A DNA stretch of 64,000 nucleotides from Amycolatopsis sulphurea (GCF_002564045.1 NZ_PDJK01000001.1:744001-808000); one strand, 5' to 3'. Shown: positions 1 to 10,860, numbered from the stretch's first letter. A program made the numbers and translations. The notes: generated from the sequence alone by a model not told the origin.

Positions 1-447
1 CTTGCAGATCAGCAGAAAATGCTGAGGGCTGGTGGTGGACAGCCCCGCCTAGGCCTAGGCACGTTCGCCTTTCGCGCCGGTCACCGAGCAGATCTGCCAC
101 CTCCGCAGATGCTTCCGCTTGGCCAGATGCGCGGCCACGGCGGCATCGGCGCGTATCCGCCGGCCGGGTGAAACCTCGGCGACGAGGGCACACCCGACAC
201 GCATCACGTACCCGGTCCCGTTGTCCTCAAGGAAAGAACGGAGCTTTCCGGACCGGCCGTAGACCTCATCGCCGGCGATCCACGGCGGAATCGTCGCGTC
301 GGCAATCATGTCGGCGAGCATGTCCTGCGCCAGCTGCGGTTTGGTCCTGAACTCCACACCAGCGGGGATACCGAGCACGGCGCGGTCCTCGGTGCCGGCG
401 AATTGCTCTTCCGGGGCATAGCTCACCGCTCTCCGAATCCGCCCCAC
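1..447 (-). pseudogene. IS701-like DDE transposase remnant, with two in-frame TAG codons
   Basis: The open part (447 down to 55) reads as the middle and end of an IS701-type transposase. It has the segment FRTKPQLAQDML, the GDEVYGRSGKLR stretch around a catalytic Asp, and GYVMRVG. At 49-57 the expected continuation after TGAKGERA (normally YAWAW in this family, from memory) reads A-stop-A-stop. Past the stops the frame continues in family style (SPQHFLLICK) to the window edge. The tandem TAG codons and the missing N-terminal half show a dead copy. The upstream 5' part is not recognisable beyond about 447. The family assignment rests on motif memory. Confidence 0.7.
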
Positions 448-1609
448 CGCAAACCTCCGCTCCGGTATCCGTACGCCCCGCTATCGAGGCGGGCCTGCCA
501 GCGTTACCGAGACCGGTTCGGAACCTGCCGGAGCGCAAGGGTGCCCCGGCGGGCGCGCATTCCTTCTGCTGATACGCCGTGGCCGGGGATCGACTGATCA
601 TCATGGTGTCGGCACGGGGACAAGCTCGCCGGTGATGGGGTGGTGTCGGCTGACGGGTCCCAGCCAACCCGCAGATGGGGAGTGCGCGTTGGATCTGGTC
701 TCGAACAGGAAGTCGGAGCGACAGGCCCCGGGCCTCCGGTCGGAGAATGCCGAGCGTTTGGCAACGGCAGCGGAATGCTGACCTCGAGGTCCGATAGCGG
801 TGGACGGATGGCCCTGGCGAGCAGAAGAGAGAAGCTTCGTGCCGAGCTTGTGGTCGGCGGTGCAAAGCCGCGGCCGCGAATATCCACAGGAGACGGTGCT
901 GAGACGGGAAATAGCGACAGTGCAACGAAGACTGCGGAGCGGGGAAGCCGTTCTCGCGACTCCGGGTAGCCCAGGGCTCGGTGGCGTTCGACGTGAATTG
1001 CGGCCACAGTACTGCAGCGGGATTGAGAATATTGTTGCGGGGAAAGGACTTCGGCAACGCCCACGACGGAACCGGCTGTGCGGATGGTGCAGGCGAGCAA
1101 CTGGCGGGTCGAGGTTCTCGCGGCCGTCGGTGATTTGGCGCTATCACGTGCCGGTCACGGACGCATGCTCCCACGGCCAGTCCAGTGCAGTCCGGAACGC
1201 CATTGTCGCCGGGTGAGTGGCCACGTTGTCGCGGCCGGCGGTCAAGGCGGTGCCCTGGACGCTGGAGCAACGCTCGCGGGGAGATGGTCGCGGTGAACGC
1301 CTCTCCGTGTACCGCGGAGGGCGGTGTCACCCGGTCGGCGGTGTGGCTGATGCGGTCGCTGTGCAGGGCACATTGATGCAGCGACCTGCTGCTTGTACTT
1401 CTCCGGACGTGGTCTGGACAAGTATGACATAGGTCTCATTTTCGGGGGTAACGATCGAATGGGACGACACGATGATGTCTTCGCAGACCGGAGGATCGGA
1501 AGATTTCCGGGTGTCCCGGCCCGCGGGTGGCCGGAGTCGTGCGGTGCTGTCAGTGCCGTGCTTTCGGGTTGGTGCGAGCCGGTCTCGCGTTCGGGGGAGG
1601 GACACCGTC
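448..1609. other. No supported gene
   Basis: Open frames cross this stretch on both strands, but none shows family motifs, a good ribosome site or consistent third-position GC. I read it as decayed insertion-element DNA plus the upstream region of the RHS toxin gene. No clear promoter pair was recognised. Confidence 0.4.
1593..1600 (+). promoter_or_regulatory. Ribosome binding site that sets the RHS gene start
   Basis: GGGGGAGG ends nine bases before the GTG at 1610. That GTG is followed at once by a good signal peptide, so it is preferred over the upstream in-frame ATG at 1472, which would add 46 residues of non-signal sequence. Confidence 0.7.
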
Positions 1610-4600
1610 GTGCGCCGGTTGTCGCATGCTGCTTCGGGCAGTGTGGTCAGAGCGGTTCTGGCCCTGGTGATTGCGGTGTTGCTGGCGGGCAGCACGGAGG
1701 CGGTGGCCGCGCCGGCGAAGCCGCCGGAGCCGCCGGCGCGGGTTGATCCGCACGATGTTCCGTTGTTGCCGTCGGTTCCGCCGCGGGTTCCGCAGCCGGA
1801 GAAGCCGTCAACGGCGGATTTCTCGGGTGTGTCGCGTTTGGACGGTGGGGCGGGGACGCATTTCAATCCGCAGCGGTCGAAGCCGGTGGCGCGGTCGATG
1901 TTCGTCACGGAGTACGAAAATCCGGATGGGACTCGTTCGGTGCGCCAGTCGAGTCAGCCGCTGAACGTCCAGGACGCCAAGGGTGCGTGGCTGCCGGTCG
2001 ACACGACGTTGAAGCCGGACCCGGCGACGAAGCGGCCGGAGACGGCGCAGCATCCGCTGAGTCCGTCGCTGGCGGAGAAGGCGAACGATCCGGCGGTGCT
2101 GCAGGTCGAAACGGCCGGGCACACCGCGAGCCTCGCGCTGGATCAGGCGGCCCCGGCGCAGGCGGCGGTGAAGGGCGACTCGGTGACGTATTCCGAGGTC
2201 GCGGCCGGGACGGACCTGGAGTACGAGGTCACCCCGGGTGCGGTGAAGGAGACGGTCAAGCTCAAGCGCCCGCCCGCGGATGGCCGGTCGAGCTGGCGGT
2301 TCAAGCTGAACACCGGTGGCCTGACACCCAAACTGGAAGCCAACGGGTCGGTAACACTGGCCGACGAGGCAGGCAAAGCGAAACTGGTCCTGCCGCCGGT
2401 GGAGACCTGGGACTCGGCCGGGCATGGGGACACCGCGCCGGCGATGACCGGCGGCACCTACCGGCTCGAGCAGGCCGGTACCGACTGGTGGCTGACGGTC
2501 GCGGTGGATCCGGGGTGGCTGACGGACCCCAAGCGTGTGTACCCGGTCTCGATCGACCCGACGTTCACCTACGGCGTGCAGTATTCGTTCGCCTACCGCT
2601 CCGATGGCACCGACTGCTCGAACTGTGGCTTGCGGATCGGGAACAGCCAGGGCAACGGCGACACCTACAACCGGTCGGTCGCGCATTTCGACTATTCGCC
2701 GCTGTGGGGCAAGACGGTCGTGGGCGCCACGATGGAGCTGACCCGCAACACGAGTGTGGTGGGGTCGGTCAAGACCTGGAATGCGAACCTCTATCACGCC
2801 TCGAACAACGACTTCAACGGTGTCGGGCCGTTCCTGGCCGGCGGGCTGATCGGTGACGTCGGCTCGTTCGCGAGCCCCGGGTTGACGACTTTCCTGCGGG
2901 ACCGGGTCAACGCCCACGACGTCAACATCTCGTTCATGATGATCGGTGCGGAGAATCCGGGTGTCTGGACGTACAAGAACCTGAACGCGACGCTGACGGT
3001 GGACACGGGCAGCCCGGCTCCGGCGACGACGTTGGTGGCGCCTGTGGACAAGTCGGTGGTCACGACGTTGACGCCGACGTTGTCGGTACAGCCGGTGACC
3101 GATCCCGATGGGGAGGCGGTGAAGTACTGCTTCCGGGTCGCGACCGGGTCGGATGCGAAGTCGGGGGTGGTGATCGAGTCCGGGTGCCTGCCGACACCGA
3201 CGTGGGCTGTTCCGGCGGGGGTGTTGCAGGACGGGGTCGCCTACACGTGGCAGGCGATGACGTTCAGCGGCAGCACCACGATCACCCCGGCCTGGGTGGG
3301 GCATCTGAAGGTGGATCAGCGGATCGGTGACCATGGCCCGTCGCCGACGGATGACGCGGGTCCGGTGACGGTGAACCTGGCCAACGGCAACGCATCCCTG
3401 GGGCAGCAGACACCGTCGTTCACCACGGTCGGCGGTAACGCCGGGCTGAACTTCACGTTCAATTCCCAGCAGCGGGAACCCAAGGGGCTGAAGGCGTCCT
3501 ACTTTGTCGACCTGTCGCACAACGGGTTGATCAGTGATCCGCAGCAGCCGGTGCTGGTGCGCACCGAGCCGCAGGTGAATGTCGATTGGGGGACGGATTC
3601 ACCGTTCCCGCCGGCGTTGCCCGCGGATTGGTTCGTCACGCGGTGGGAAGGGTTCTTCCAAGCACCAGTTGCCGGGACGTACCAGTTCGCCGGGGTGCAT
3701 GACGACGGCGCGGTGGTGTGGGTCAACGGCGCGAAGGTGTATGACGTCGGGACGCCGAGTGATGTGAACTGGACCGAGTCGACGAATGTGACATTGACCG
3801 CAGGGCAGCGGGTGCCGATCAAGGTCGAGAACGCCGAGGCCACGGGCGCGGCGCGGATGCGCCTGTTCGTGCGGACGAGCGACAACACGACGGTGGCGCC
3901 GCAGATCGTCCCCGCGGATTGGCTGTTCACCAACGATCTCCCCGCGTTGCCGCAGGGCTGGACGCTCTCGGCTGATCTGGACGGTGATGGCACCAGCTAC
4001 ACCGAGTCCAAGGTGACTGATCAGAACATCGTGCTGACCGATGCGACCGGCGCGAAGCACACGTGGACGAAGAAGAGCACCGGCGGTTATACCGCACCGG
4101 ACAACGAGGACGGTGTCCTGGCCCTCGACACCGGCGGGCGGGTCACATTGCACGACGGCGGGGACGTGTTCACCTTCCGCACCGATGGGAAGCTCGACAC
4201 CCAGGCCTCGGCGGTGGATTCGCGGAAACCTGCTGCGCTGCAGAACATCTACACCGGTACGCCGTCGCGGTTGAGCCAGATCAAGGATCCGGTGTCCGGG
4301 CGGGTGCACACGTTGCATTACCAGCGTGCGGGCGATGATTGTTATGGCAGTACGAGTGTCCCGCCGGGTGCGGATGCGGTGCCGCCGTCGCAGATGCTGT
4401 GCCGGGTCACGTATTGGGACGGGTCACAGACGGCGTTGTGGTATGTGCAGGGCCGGCTGGCGCGGATCGAGGACCCGGGTGCGGAAAACAACGACTACCT
4501 CTACGACGAGGGCGGCCGGGTCACGGGGGTGCGCAGCCCGCTGGCCACCGACTGGGTCGCAGCGGATCCGGCGTCGCGGAACCTGATCGATTACTACACG

Positions 4601-7600
4601 ACGATCGGGTATGCCGGCCAGAACGGGAAAACGCAGGTCACGAACGTCACCGAGGCAGCGCCCGGTCCGGGACAGCCGCGGCCGAAGACGACCTACCGGT
4701 ACGACCCGGGCACCCACACCAGCTACACCGACACGGCGGGGTTGAGTTCGGCGACGGGGTTCGCGAGCAAGGTCACTTACGACGACGCGGACCGGACACT
4801 GTCCACCACGGACGCGGCGGGCAAAACCTCGATGCAGGAGTGGGCGCCCAAGGACCTGCCGCTGTCGACCACGGACGCGGCCGGGCGGAAGACAACCACG
4901 GTCTACGACTACGCCGACCGGCCCACCGATTCCTACGGTCTTGCCCCGGCATCCTGTTTTGCCGGGCAGGTGCCGAATGGTACGTGCGGGATGTCGCACG
5001 GGCACACCGGGTATGACGAGAGCATCAACGGCCTGGCCGCGGCGTTCTATGACAACCCGACGCTGTCGGGGGTGCCGAAGGTGCAGCGCACCGGGATCGG
5101 CCCGGCGGATAGCACCGTCAAGAGCCCGTGGGAGTACAGCAACGACGTCGTGCCCGGGATGAGCGCGGACGCGTTCTCCCTGCGGCTGACCGGTGATCTC
5201 GTCTTCCCGGCCGCGGGGGACTACAAGCTGCGGGCCAATGTGGACGACGGTATCCGGATGTGGGTCGATGACCAGCTGGTGATGGATTACTGGCAGGTCA
5301 GCAACCCGGCCTGGCGCGAAGCCACCGTCCACGCCGATGCCGCGGGGCAGGCGAAGCGCATCCGCATCGACTACTACGACAACGGCGGCTACGCCAAACT
5401 TGACCTCGACTGGATCGCCCCCGGCAAACCCGAGGAACTCATCCCCGGCAGCGCACTGCGGCCACGCTATGGGCTGACGACGTCCACGACCGCGGTCGAA
5501 TCGGATGGTGTGCCGGACAAAGTCGGCACCACCCGGTTCGACGAAAACGGGATAGACCCCGTCTATGGCTTGGCGACCTCCGGACAGGGCAACCCGTCAG
5601 GGTTGAAGATCAACGGTTCGGTCGCCTACGAGACCCCGGGTACCAGGTACTTGCGTAAGACGAGCAAAACCATGGCGACCGGTGCCACAACCACCTACGC
5701 CTACTACGGGGACACCGAAACCCGAGCCAACCCCTGCGTCCCAGGCTCGGTCGTGGCCCAGGGCGGCCTGCCGAAACTGGTCACCTCGACCACCCCCGCG
5801 GCCGGGCCTGCGCGCGTTGATGAACAGGTCTACGACGCGTCCGGCCGGGTGATCGCCGAAGCCACCGGCGGCGACTGGACCTGCACCACCTACGACAACC
5901 GCGACCGGCCCATCGAAGAACGCGTCCCCGCGTCGGCGACCTCGCCAGCGCGAACCGTGACGCACACCTATGCCGTCGGCGGCGACCCGCTCACGTCGTC
6001 GGTCTCCGATGACAAGGGCACCATCACCACCACCGCTGACCTGCTCGGCCGGGTGGTCGCCTACACCGACGTCAACGGTGTACGCACCACCACCAGTTAT
6101 GACCAGGTCGGGCGGGTCACCTCGAGCACCATCACCCCGCCCAACAGTGCCGACCTGCCGAGGACGCTGAGCTTCACCTACGACGATGCCGGACGCGTCC
6201 AGACCCAGAAACTGGACAGCACGGTCCTGGCCAGTGTCGCCTATGACAACGCCGGTGAGCTCGCCTCGGTCACCTACGCCAACGGCAGCAGCCTCAGCGC
6301 CGTGGGCAAGGACAACGCCGCCCGCCTGCTGTCGCTGGACTGGAAAACCAGCGACAACCAGCACGTCGTGTCCCAGGTCGGTCGCACCAGCGCCGGCACG
6401 ATCATCGACGAAACCCTCGCCGGCACCGATGCCCGCCCGAATGCGCCGAACTATGTGTATGACGGCGCGGGCCGCTTGACCGAGGCCTACGTCACCGGGC
6501 ATCACTACACCTACGACTACACCGCCACCGCGTCCGCGACCTGTCCCGCCGGGACCCAAGCCAACGCGGGACTGAACACCAACCGGATGCGGCTGCTCGA
6601 CCACACCGCGTCTGGTACCGCGGAAACCCGCTACTGCTACGACGCCGCCGACCGGCTCCTGGCCACCGAAGGCGCCACCACACTGACCGGATTCACCTAC
6701 GACACCAACGGCAACACCACCAACTGGACCGGCTCCGACGGGGGCACCACAACCCTGACCTGGGACGGCTCCGACCGCAACACCGGCGCCCGCACCACCG
6801 GCCTCACGCCCGCACTCAACGCGGACATCGCCTACACGCGCGACGCCACGGACCGCATCATCCGCCGGGATCCCCGCGACTGCGACAACAACACCGTCAC
6901 TCGCTACAGCTTCACCAGCGACGGCGACAGCCCCGACCTGACCCTCAACACCGACAACCGCCTCACCTCCCTCTCCGTCTCCCTACCCGGCGGGGCCCTC
7001 TACACCAGCCGCCTCGGCACCGACGGCACCTTCACCCCCACCTACGACCACCCCTCCATCCGTGGCGACCTCGTTCTCACCACCGACACCGCTGGACACC
7101 AGGCCGGAGCATTGCGCTCCTACGACCCCTACGGCCAGCCCCTCGCTCCGTCGGGCACGGTGGATACGCAGAACGTGCCCGACAACTCACCGGGCTCCAT
7201 GGACTACGGCTGGCTCGGCCAGCACCAGCGACCCTACGAACACACCGGCGCACTCTCGCTCGTGCAGATGGGCGCCCGCCCCTACAGTCCTCTGCTGGGC
7301 CGGTTCCTCTCCGTCGACCCCGACGAGGGCGGCTCCGCCAACGACTACGACTACGTCGCCGGCGACCCCATCAACGCTGTCGACCTCGACGGACACGGGT
7401 TCTGGGGCTCCCTCTGGAACGGAATCAAATCAGTCGCGCGGGTCGTCACGCCGATCGCTGAGTGGGCTTCTATCGTCCCCGGGCCGATCGGCGCCATCGC
7501 AAGCGGCGTGGCTGCAGCCGGCAACGCCATCCAGGGAAACTGGGGAAAGGTCGCCCTCTTTGCCGCGGGCGCAGTCACATGGGGCGCTGCGACTACCGCA

Positions 7601-7891
7601 TACAAGGCTGCGCGGATCGTCCGAGCGGCAGGTAAGACGGTGAAGATGGGTGGCGGCATCCGTGCGTCACGCCTGACGTCACGAGTAGCGGGCCGGGTCT
7701 GGGTGGGGAAGGGAGCGAGCCGTGTAGGCCCAGGCGGTCGCTATCGCTTATCGAACGACAAGCTACGGCAGTACCGGCCACCGAGCTATAAGGCGAAGCA
7801 CCGTACATGGCAGTCCAACTTCGAGCGCCGGACCAAACCTAAAGGTCCATGGAAGCACAACTACCATGTCCGTCATAGAAGGTTTTGGTGA
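1610..7891 (+). CDS. Secreted PA14/RHS-repeat polymorphic toxin
   Basis: 2093 aa from a GTG start. Order of parts: signal peptide with hydrophobic core AVLALVIAVLLAG (residues about 1-35); a cell-wall type beta region resembling DNRLRE around 314-464; a first PA14 domain around 626-760 (GTYQFAGVHDDGAVVWVNGA); many YD/RHS repeats from about 940; a second PA14 domain inserted in them around 1138-1274 (DYKLRANVDDGIRMWVDD); and the RHS core end (RFLSVDPDEGGSANDYDYVA) near 1898-1920. The last 160 residues differ: a glycine/alanine-rich hydrophobic stretch, then a strongly basic tail ending HNYHVRHRRFW. In this family that tail is the releasable toxin. I do not recognise the toxin class; its basic charge and His content would suit a nuclease (inference). 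A candidate immunity gene starts 7 bp downstream. Confidence 0.9.
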   Translation: MRRLSHAASGSVVRAVLALVIAVLLAGSTEAVAAPAKPPEPPARVDPHDVPLLPSVPPRVPQPEKPSTADFSGVSRLDGGAGTHFNPQRSKPVARSMFVTEYENPDGTRSVRQSSQPLNVQDAKGAWLPVDTTLKPDPATKRPETAQHPLSPSLAEKANDPAVLQVETAGHTASLALDQAAPAQAAVKGDSVTYSEVAAGTDLEYEVTPGAVKETVKLKRPPADGRSSWRFKLNTGGLTPKLEANGSVTLADEAGKAKLVLPPVETWDSAGHGDTAPAMTGGTYRLEQAGTDWWLTVAVDPGWLTDPKRVYPVSIDPTFTYGVQYSFAYRSDGTDCSNCGLRIGNSQGNGDTYNRSVAHFDYSPLWGKTVVGATMELTRNTSVVGSVKTWNANLYHASNNDFNGVGPFLAGGLIGDVGSFASPGLTTFLRDRVNAHDVNISFMMIGAENPGVWTYKNLNATLTVDTGSPAPATTLVAPVDKSVVTTLTPTLSVQPVTDPDGEAVKYCFRVATGSDAKSGVVIESGCLPTPTWAVPAGVLQDGVAYTWQAMTFSGSTTITPAWVGHLKVDQRIGDHGPSPTDDAGPVTVNLANGNASLGQQTPSFTTVGGNAGLNFTFNSQQREPKGLKASYFVDLSHNGLISDPQQPVLVRTEPQVNVDWGTDSPFPPALPADWFVTRWEGFFQAPVAGTYQFAGVHDDGAVVWVNGAKVYDVGTPSDVNWTESTNVTLTAGQRVPIKVENAEATGAARMRLFVRTSDNTTVAPQIVPADWLFTNDLPALPQGWTLSADLDGDGTSYTESKVTDQNIVLTDATGAKHTWTKKSTGGYTAPDNEDGVLALDTGGRVTLHDGGDVFTFRTDGKLDTQASAVDSRKPAALQNIYTGTPSRLSQIKDPVSGRVHTLHYQRAGDDCYGSTSVPPGADAVPPSQMLCRVTYWDGSQTALWYVQGRLARIEDPGAENNDYLYDEGGRVTGVRSPLATDWVAADPASRNLIDYYTTIGYAGQNGKTQVTNVTEAAPGPGQPRPKTTYRYDPGTHTSYTDTAGLSSATGFASKVTYDDADRTLSTTDAAGKTSMQEWAPKDLPLSTTDAAGRKTTTVYDYADRPTDSYGLAPASCFAGQVPNGTCGMSHGHTGYDESINGLAAAFYDNPTLSGVPKVQRTGIGPADSTVKSPWEYSNDVVPGMSADAFSLRLTGDLVFPAAGDYKLRANVDDGIRMWVDDQLVMDYWQVSNPAWREATVHADAAGQAKRIRIDYYDNGGYAKLDLDWIAPGKPEELIPGSALRPRYGLTTSTTAVESDGVPDKVGTTRFDENGIDPVYGLATSGQGNPSGLKINGSVAYETPGTRYLRKTSKTMATGATTTYAYYGDTETRANPCVPGSVVAQGGLPKLVTSTTPAAGPARVDEQVYDASGRVIAEATGGDWTCTTYDNRDRPIEERVPASATSPARTVTHTYAVGGDPLTSSVSDDKGTITTTADLLGRVVAYTDVNGVRTTTSYDQVGRVTSSTITPPNSADLPRTLSFTYDDAGRVQTQKLDSTVLASVAYDNAGELASVTYANGSSLSAVGKDNAARLLSLDWKTSDNQHVVSQVGRTSAGTIIDETLAGTDARPNAPNYVYDGAGRLTEAYVTGHHYTYDYTATASATCPAGTQANAGLNTNRMRLLDHTASGTAETRYCYDAADRLLATEGATTLTGFTYDTNGNTTNWTGSDGGTTTLTWDGSDRNTGARTTGLTPALNADIAYTRDATDRIIRRDPRDCDNNTVTRYSFTSDGDSPDLTLNTDNRLTSLSVSLPGGALYTSRLGTDGTFTPTYDHPSIRGDLVLTTDTAGHQAGALRSYDPYGQPLAPSGTVDTQNVPDNSPGSMDYGWLGQHQRPYEHTGALSLVQMGARPYSPLLGRFLSVDPDEGGSANDYDYVAGDPINAVDLDGHGFWGSLWNGIKSVARVVTPIAEWASIVPGPIGAIASGVAAAGNAIQGNWGKVALFAAGAVTWGAATTAYKAARIVRAAGKTVKMGGGIRASRLTSRVAGRVWVGKGASRVGPGGRYRLSNDKLRQYRPPSYKAKHRTWQSNFERRTKPKGPWKHNYHVRHRRFW

Positions 7892-7897
7892 CCGTGA

Positions 7898-8305
7898 ATG
7901 GAGCTGATGATGGAGGCCTGGGATTTCAATGGTCGTGTGGCATCAATGCGCCAAGGTACTGACATGCGTGGCTACCTCTTCGTGACCGTCGCCGAGTCGA
8001 CCGCTCACGAGCCTCGCCCGCACGTCTTGCTCGAGTTTCTTCGTTCGTCCGACGCCAACCAGCACACATGGTTCTACAGCGACCGGGCCGATCCCACAGA
8101 CTATGACACGGCGGCCGAACTTTCGTCCTTGGAGATCGACTGGTATGGAACACGCTACTCCGCGCGTTGGCTGGCCGACGATCAGGCGACCGAGATCAAG
8201 AAATACTTCTATCATCAGGAGTCTGTGGGCAAAAAAATTGTTAACGCGTTTCTTAATCGAAAGAGTGGATCTCAGGTGAACGTATTGCCGGACCACGGCA
8301 ACTAG
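7898..8305 (+). CDS. Candidate immunity protein for the RHS toxin
   Basis: 135 aa, ATG start 7 bp after the toxin stop, so co-transcribed and probably translationally coupled. There is no signal peptide or membrane segment, as expected for a cytosolic antitoxin. The first half is acidic, and the tail (KKYFYHQESVGKKIVNAFLNRK) is basic and coded by visibly AT-richer DNA than its neighbours, typical of horizontally exchanged toxin-immunity cassettes. No family recognised. The role is inferred from position alone. A second ATG (codon 4 or 5) is an equally possible start. Confidence 0.65.
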   Translation: MELMMEAWDFNGRVASMRQGTDMRGYLFVTVAESTAHEPRPHVLLEFLRSSDANQHTWFYSDRADPTDYDTAAELSSLEIDWYGTRYSARWLADDQATEIKKYFYHQESVGKKIVNAFLNRKSGSQVNVLPDHGN

Positions 8306-8440
8306 AATGGCAGCCTCGCAGGGGTGATCTGCGGTGCTCTAAGCCTGGATCCGCCGATGGATTGTCGTCTGGGGCGGCGTGTAATAGGTGAAGTGCCTTC
8401 TGGCCTGCGATAGTGAGAGTCTCTGAGGTTCTCAAGTCGC

Positions 8441-9030
8441 ATGTGGCGGAAGGCATTTTCAGTGAGATTGTGGCATAGGTGGTCGCGGGTGTCCGTCCGG
8501 TTCGATGAGGAGAATCTCGTGTCGTGCGCGGGGTTGGTGCCGGTGATGGCGCTGGCCGAGCGGGCAGGGATGTCGCAACTGGTCGCGGAGAAGGTGGAGA
8601 TCACGAACGCGCCGATCCCGTCGACCGGAGCGAATCCGGCCGGGAAGATCGCCGCGATCGTGGCCGGGATGGTGGCGGGCGCGGACTGTATCGATGATCT
8701 GGATGTGATCCGCCACGGCGGGATGAAACGGCTGTTCAGCGGGGTGTACGCGCCCTCGACGCTGGGATCGTTTCTGCGGTCGTTCACCCACGGGCACGTC
8801 CTGCAGTTGACCGCGGTCCTGCGTGCGATGCTGGCCACGCTCGCCATGACGACGCCGGTGCTCGCAGGCGCGGAGCAGATGACCTATGTGGACATTGATT
8901 CACTGCTGCGGCGTGTGTACGGCAAGAAGAAACGGGGCGCGCGGTTCGGGCCGGCGAAGGTCGGTGGCTACTCGCTGCTGTTACGCGGATTGTCGCCGCT
9001 GGTGGCGACCACGGCAACCGATGCCGCACC
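8441..9030 (+). pseudogene. IS1380-family transposase, 3'-truncated
   Basis: The N-terminal roughly 190 residues match an IS1380-type transposase: the open FDEENLVSCAGLVPVMALAE, the helical TGANPAGKIAAIVAGMVAGAD, DLDVIRHGGM, and the catalytic region YVDIDSLLRRVYGKKKRGARFG with its Asp. The likely start is GTG 8489. After GGYSLLLRGLSPLVATTAT the homology stops near 9030, where the sequence changes into the reversed C-terminal part of an espG-like gene. The insertion or a later deletion therefore removed the transposase C-terminus and the espG 3' end together. Confidence 0.8.
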
Positions 9031-9033
9031 GCG

Positions 9034-9600
9034 CTACGTGGCGCAGCCATCAACGCGCGGAGCTGCGCCGCGCTGTCCGGCGCTGTGTAGTCGCTGGTCA
9101 TGTCCAGGTCGTAGGACTCGGAGGTAGGCCCTGTCCCGTATGCCGACCGGGGCACCCGGATCTCGCCGATACCGGCCTGGGCGAAGCTCGGGGAGGGTGT
9201 CCACCACCGCGCGGCACAACCGGTCGGCCGGAATCCGCACCAACGTCGCTTGGTCATCGTCCACTGTGATCAGTAGCGCGGAGCGTCCAGTAAGGACAGC
9301 CAGCGAAGCCGACCTACGTTCGTCGCGTCGGCTGGAAATGCGGTAGCACTCCGCATCAGCGGTGGAGATGCCCCACAGCACATCCCGGAAGTCCCCGGTC
9401 AGCCGCCGCCGACGCAGGTCGTAGAAGCCGGGCTCGGCGAGTGCCTGCCGCATCAGTTCGTCGAACGAGGCGGCCACGTCCTCTTCGAGCCACCATTCCA
9501 TCACCCCCACCACAGGGTGCGCCGGACCGATCCGTTCGGAGTCCCACGCCCAGGCAAGAGCGACCCGCGGCACCGTCACTGGTGCGTCGATAACCATCAC
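9034..9600 (-). pseudogene. EspG-family ESX secretion-associated protein, frameshifted and truncated
   Basis: Starts at GTG 9600 or ATG 9597, just after the PPE stop (last gene of the operon). The N-terminal part (VPRVALAWAWDSERIGPAH, then FDELMRQALAEPGFYDLRRRR) looks like an EspG chaperone, which binds PE/PPE-type substrates of type VII secretion. Around 9165-9195 the family sequence changes frame: from LPELRPG in this frame to IGEIRVPRSAYGTG in the next. The second frame then runs into the IS1380 remnant at about 9030. It therefore carries both a single-base frameshift and loss of the C-terminus. Probably non-functional. Confidence 0.7.
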
Positions 9601-9603
9601 CGG

Positions 9604-10860
9604 CTATGTGCCGATCACTGGCGGCACGGCCTTGCCGTCGTAGCCGAACAGCGCGTTCGGGTCCGGTTCCAGTAAGTAGGAGGCGGCCTTCTTCTCCTTG
9701 TCCTCTTCCTTATTGCCCTTCCCACCGGCGGCGCCCATCGGCATACCGTTCGCGCCCCGGGCGCCGGCCGCGCCTGTCCCGCTCCCGCCTCGTGTTACCG
9801 GCACTTCGACACCACCGCCGACCCTGCCACCCGAACCGGTCGACCGTCCCGGCCCGCCGAGACCACCCGCGCGTGAACCTGCTCCGGGTGCCGACGTCCC
9901 CCCGCCGGTTCCCGACCCTCCTGGACCGGACACGCCGGGGGCGAAACCGCCACTGAATCCAGAACCGGCCCCCGGACTGTGGGAAGACGACCCGCCGCCG
10001 CCTGGACTGATCGGGCTGAACCTTGTTGGGTCACCACCCCACCGGCCACCCGGACCGGACTCCGAGGGTGGGACGAAGCTGGAGGTCCGTGTTCCGTCGC
10101 CACCATTCCCTTGCGCGGCAGGCAACTGTGCGTTCCCTGCCGACCCGCTGCCGACGTTTCCCGGGTGATACTGCCCGAGCGGCGAGCCGAACGAGCCGTC
10201 CTGCCCGTGGCCCGGGTTGGACGAGTGCGGCGAAAATGTGGAGTGCCCGGCATTCGCGGTCTGCTGATTCGGTGCGGCAGAAGGATTCCCGATCGAGAAG
10301 TCACCCTGCGCGTCGGGCATCTGCCCGTACTCGATGGGCATCGTCTGCGCGTGCCCATCACTGGTCGAGGTGAAGCCCTCGTAGATCTGCTTGTTCTGCT
10401 GAATGGCCGCGTTGTTCTTGTTGATCTGGTCCTCAGTGTCGGTATCCCACACCGTCAGCACATCAACGGCATTGCGCTCCGGCGGAGAGTCGGACACCTC
10501 CTGCAGAGAGTCCCGAGTGGACTGGAACGCATGCGACTGATCCGTCAAGGTGTTCTGGCCCGTACCCAGCGCTGTTGACGCCGAAGTCGCCGCCTCCGCC
10601 AGCGGCTGCAACCCGCCGCGAGCCGCGTCACCGCTCTGCCCGGACCATGCAGCTTCCAGCCGGGCTACGATCGCCCGCGTGTCCGATTCGATCCCCTGCT
10701 GTTCGGACGCCTAGGACATGCTCACATGCTGGGCTTCTCCGAGACTGCCCGGACCTGGGCCGTTCTTCGCCCGCTGCACCAGTTCCCCGGGGAGGAGCAG
10801 TTTGCCTTCCTTCTGCTGCAACTGCATCCACACTCTCACCGCGTAAGCCGGGCCGGACAT
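9604..10860 (-). pseudogene. PPE-like ESX substrate gene with an in-frame amber codon
   Basis: Read from ATG 10860, the N-terminus (VWMQLQQKEGKLLLPGEL) and the WxG-bearing helix (LEAAWSGQSGDAARGG) are those of actinobacterial PPE-like proteins. The domain continues to about residue 170, followed by a long Gly/Pro/Ser-rich tail and a conserved C-terminus (SYLLEPDPNALFGYDGKAVPPVIG). Codon 50 is TAG (10711-10713), inside the first helical hairpin. The frame is otherwise open on both sides. The only re-start seen is a TTG at 10611, which would lose 83 residues including the WxG motif. The gene overlaps the upstream lipoprotein gene by ATGA and leads into espG, so it sits in a normal ESX cassette. 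Confidence 0.8.
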
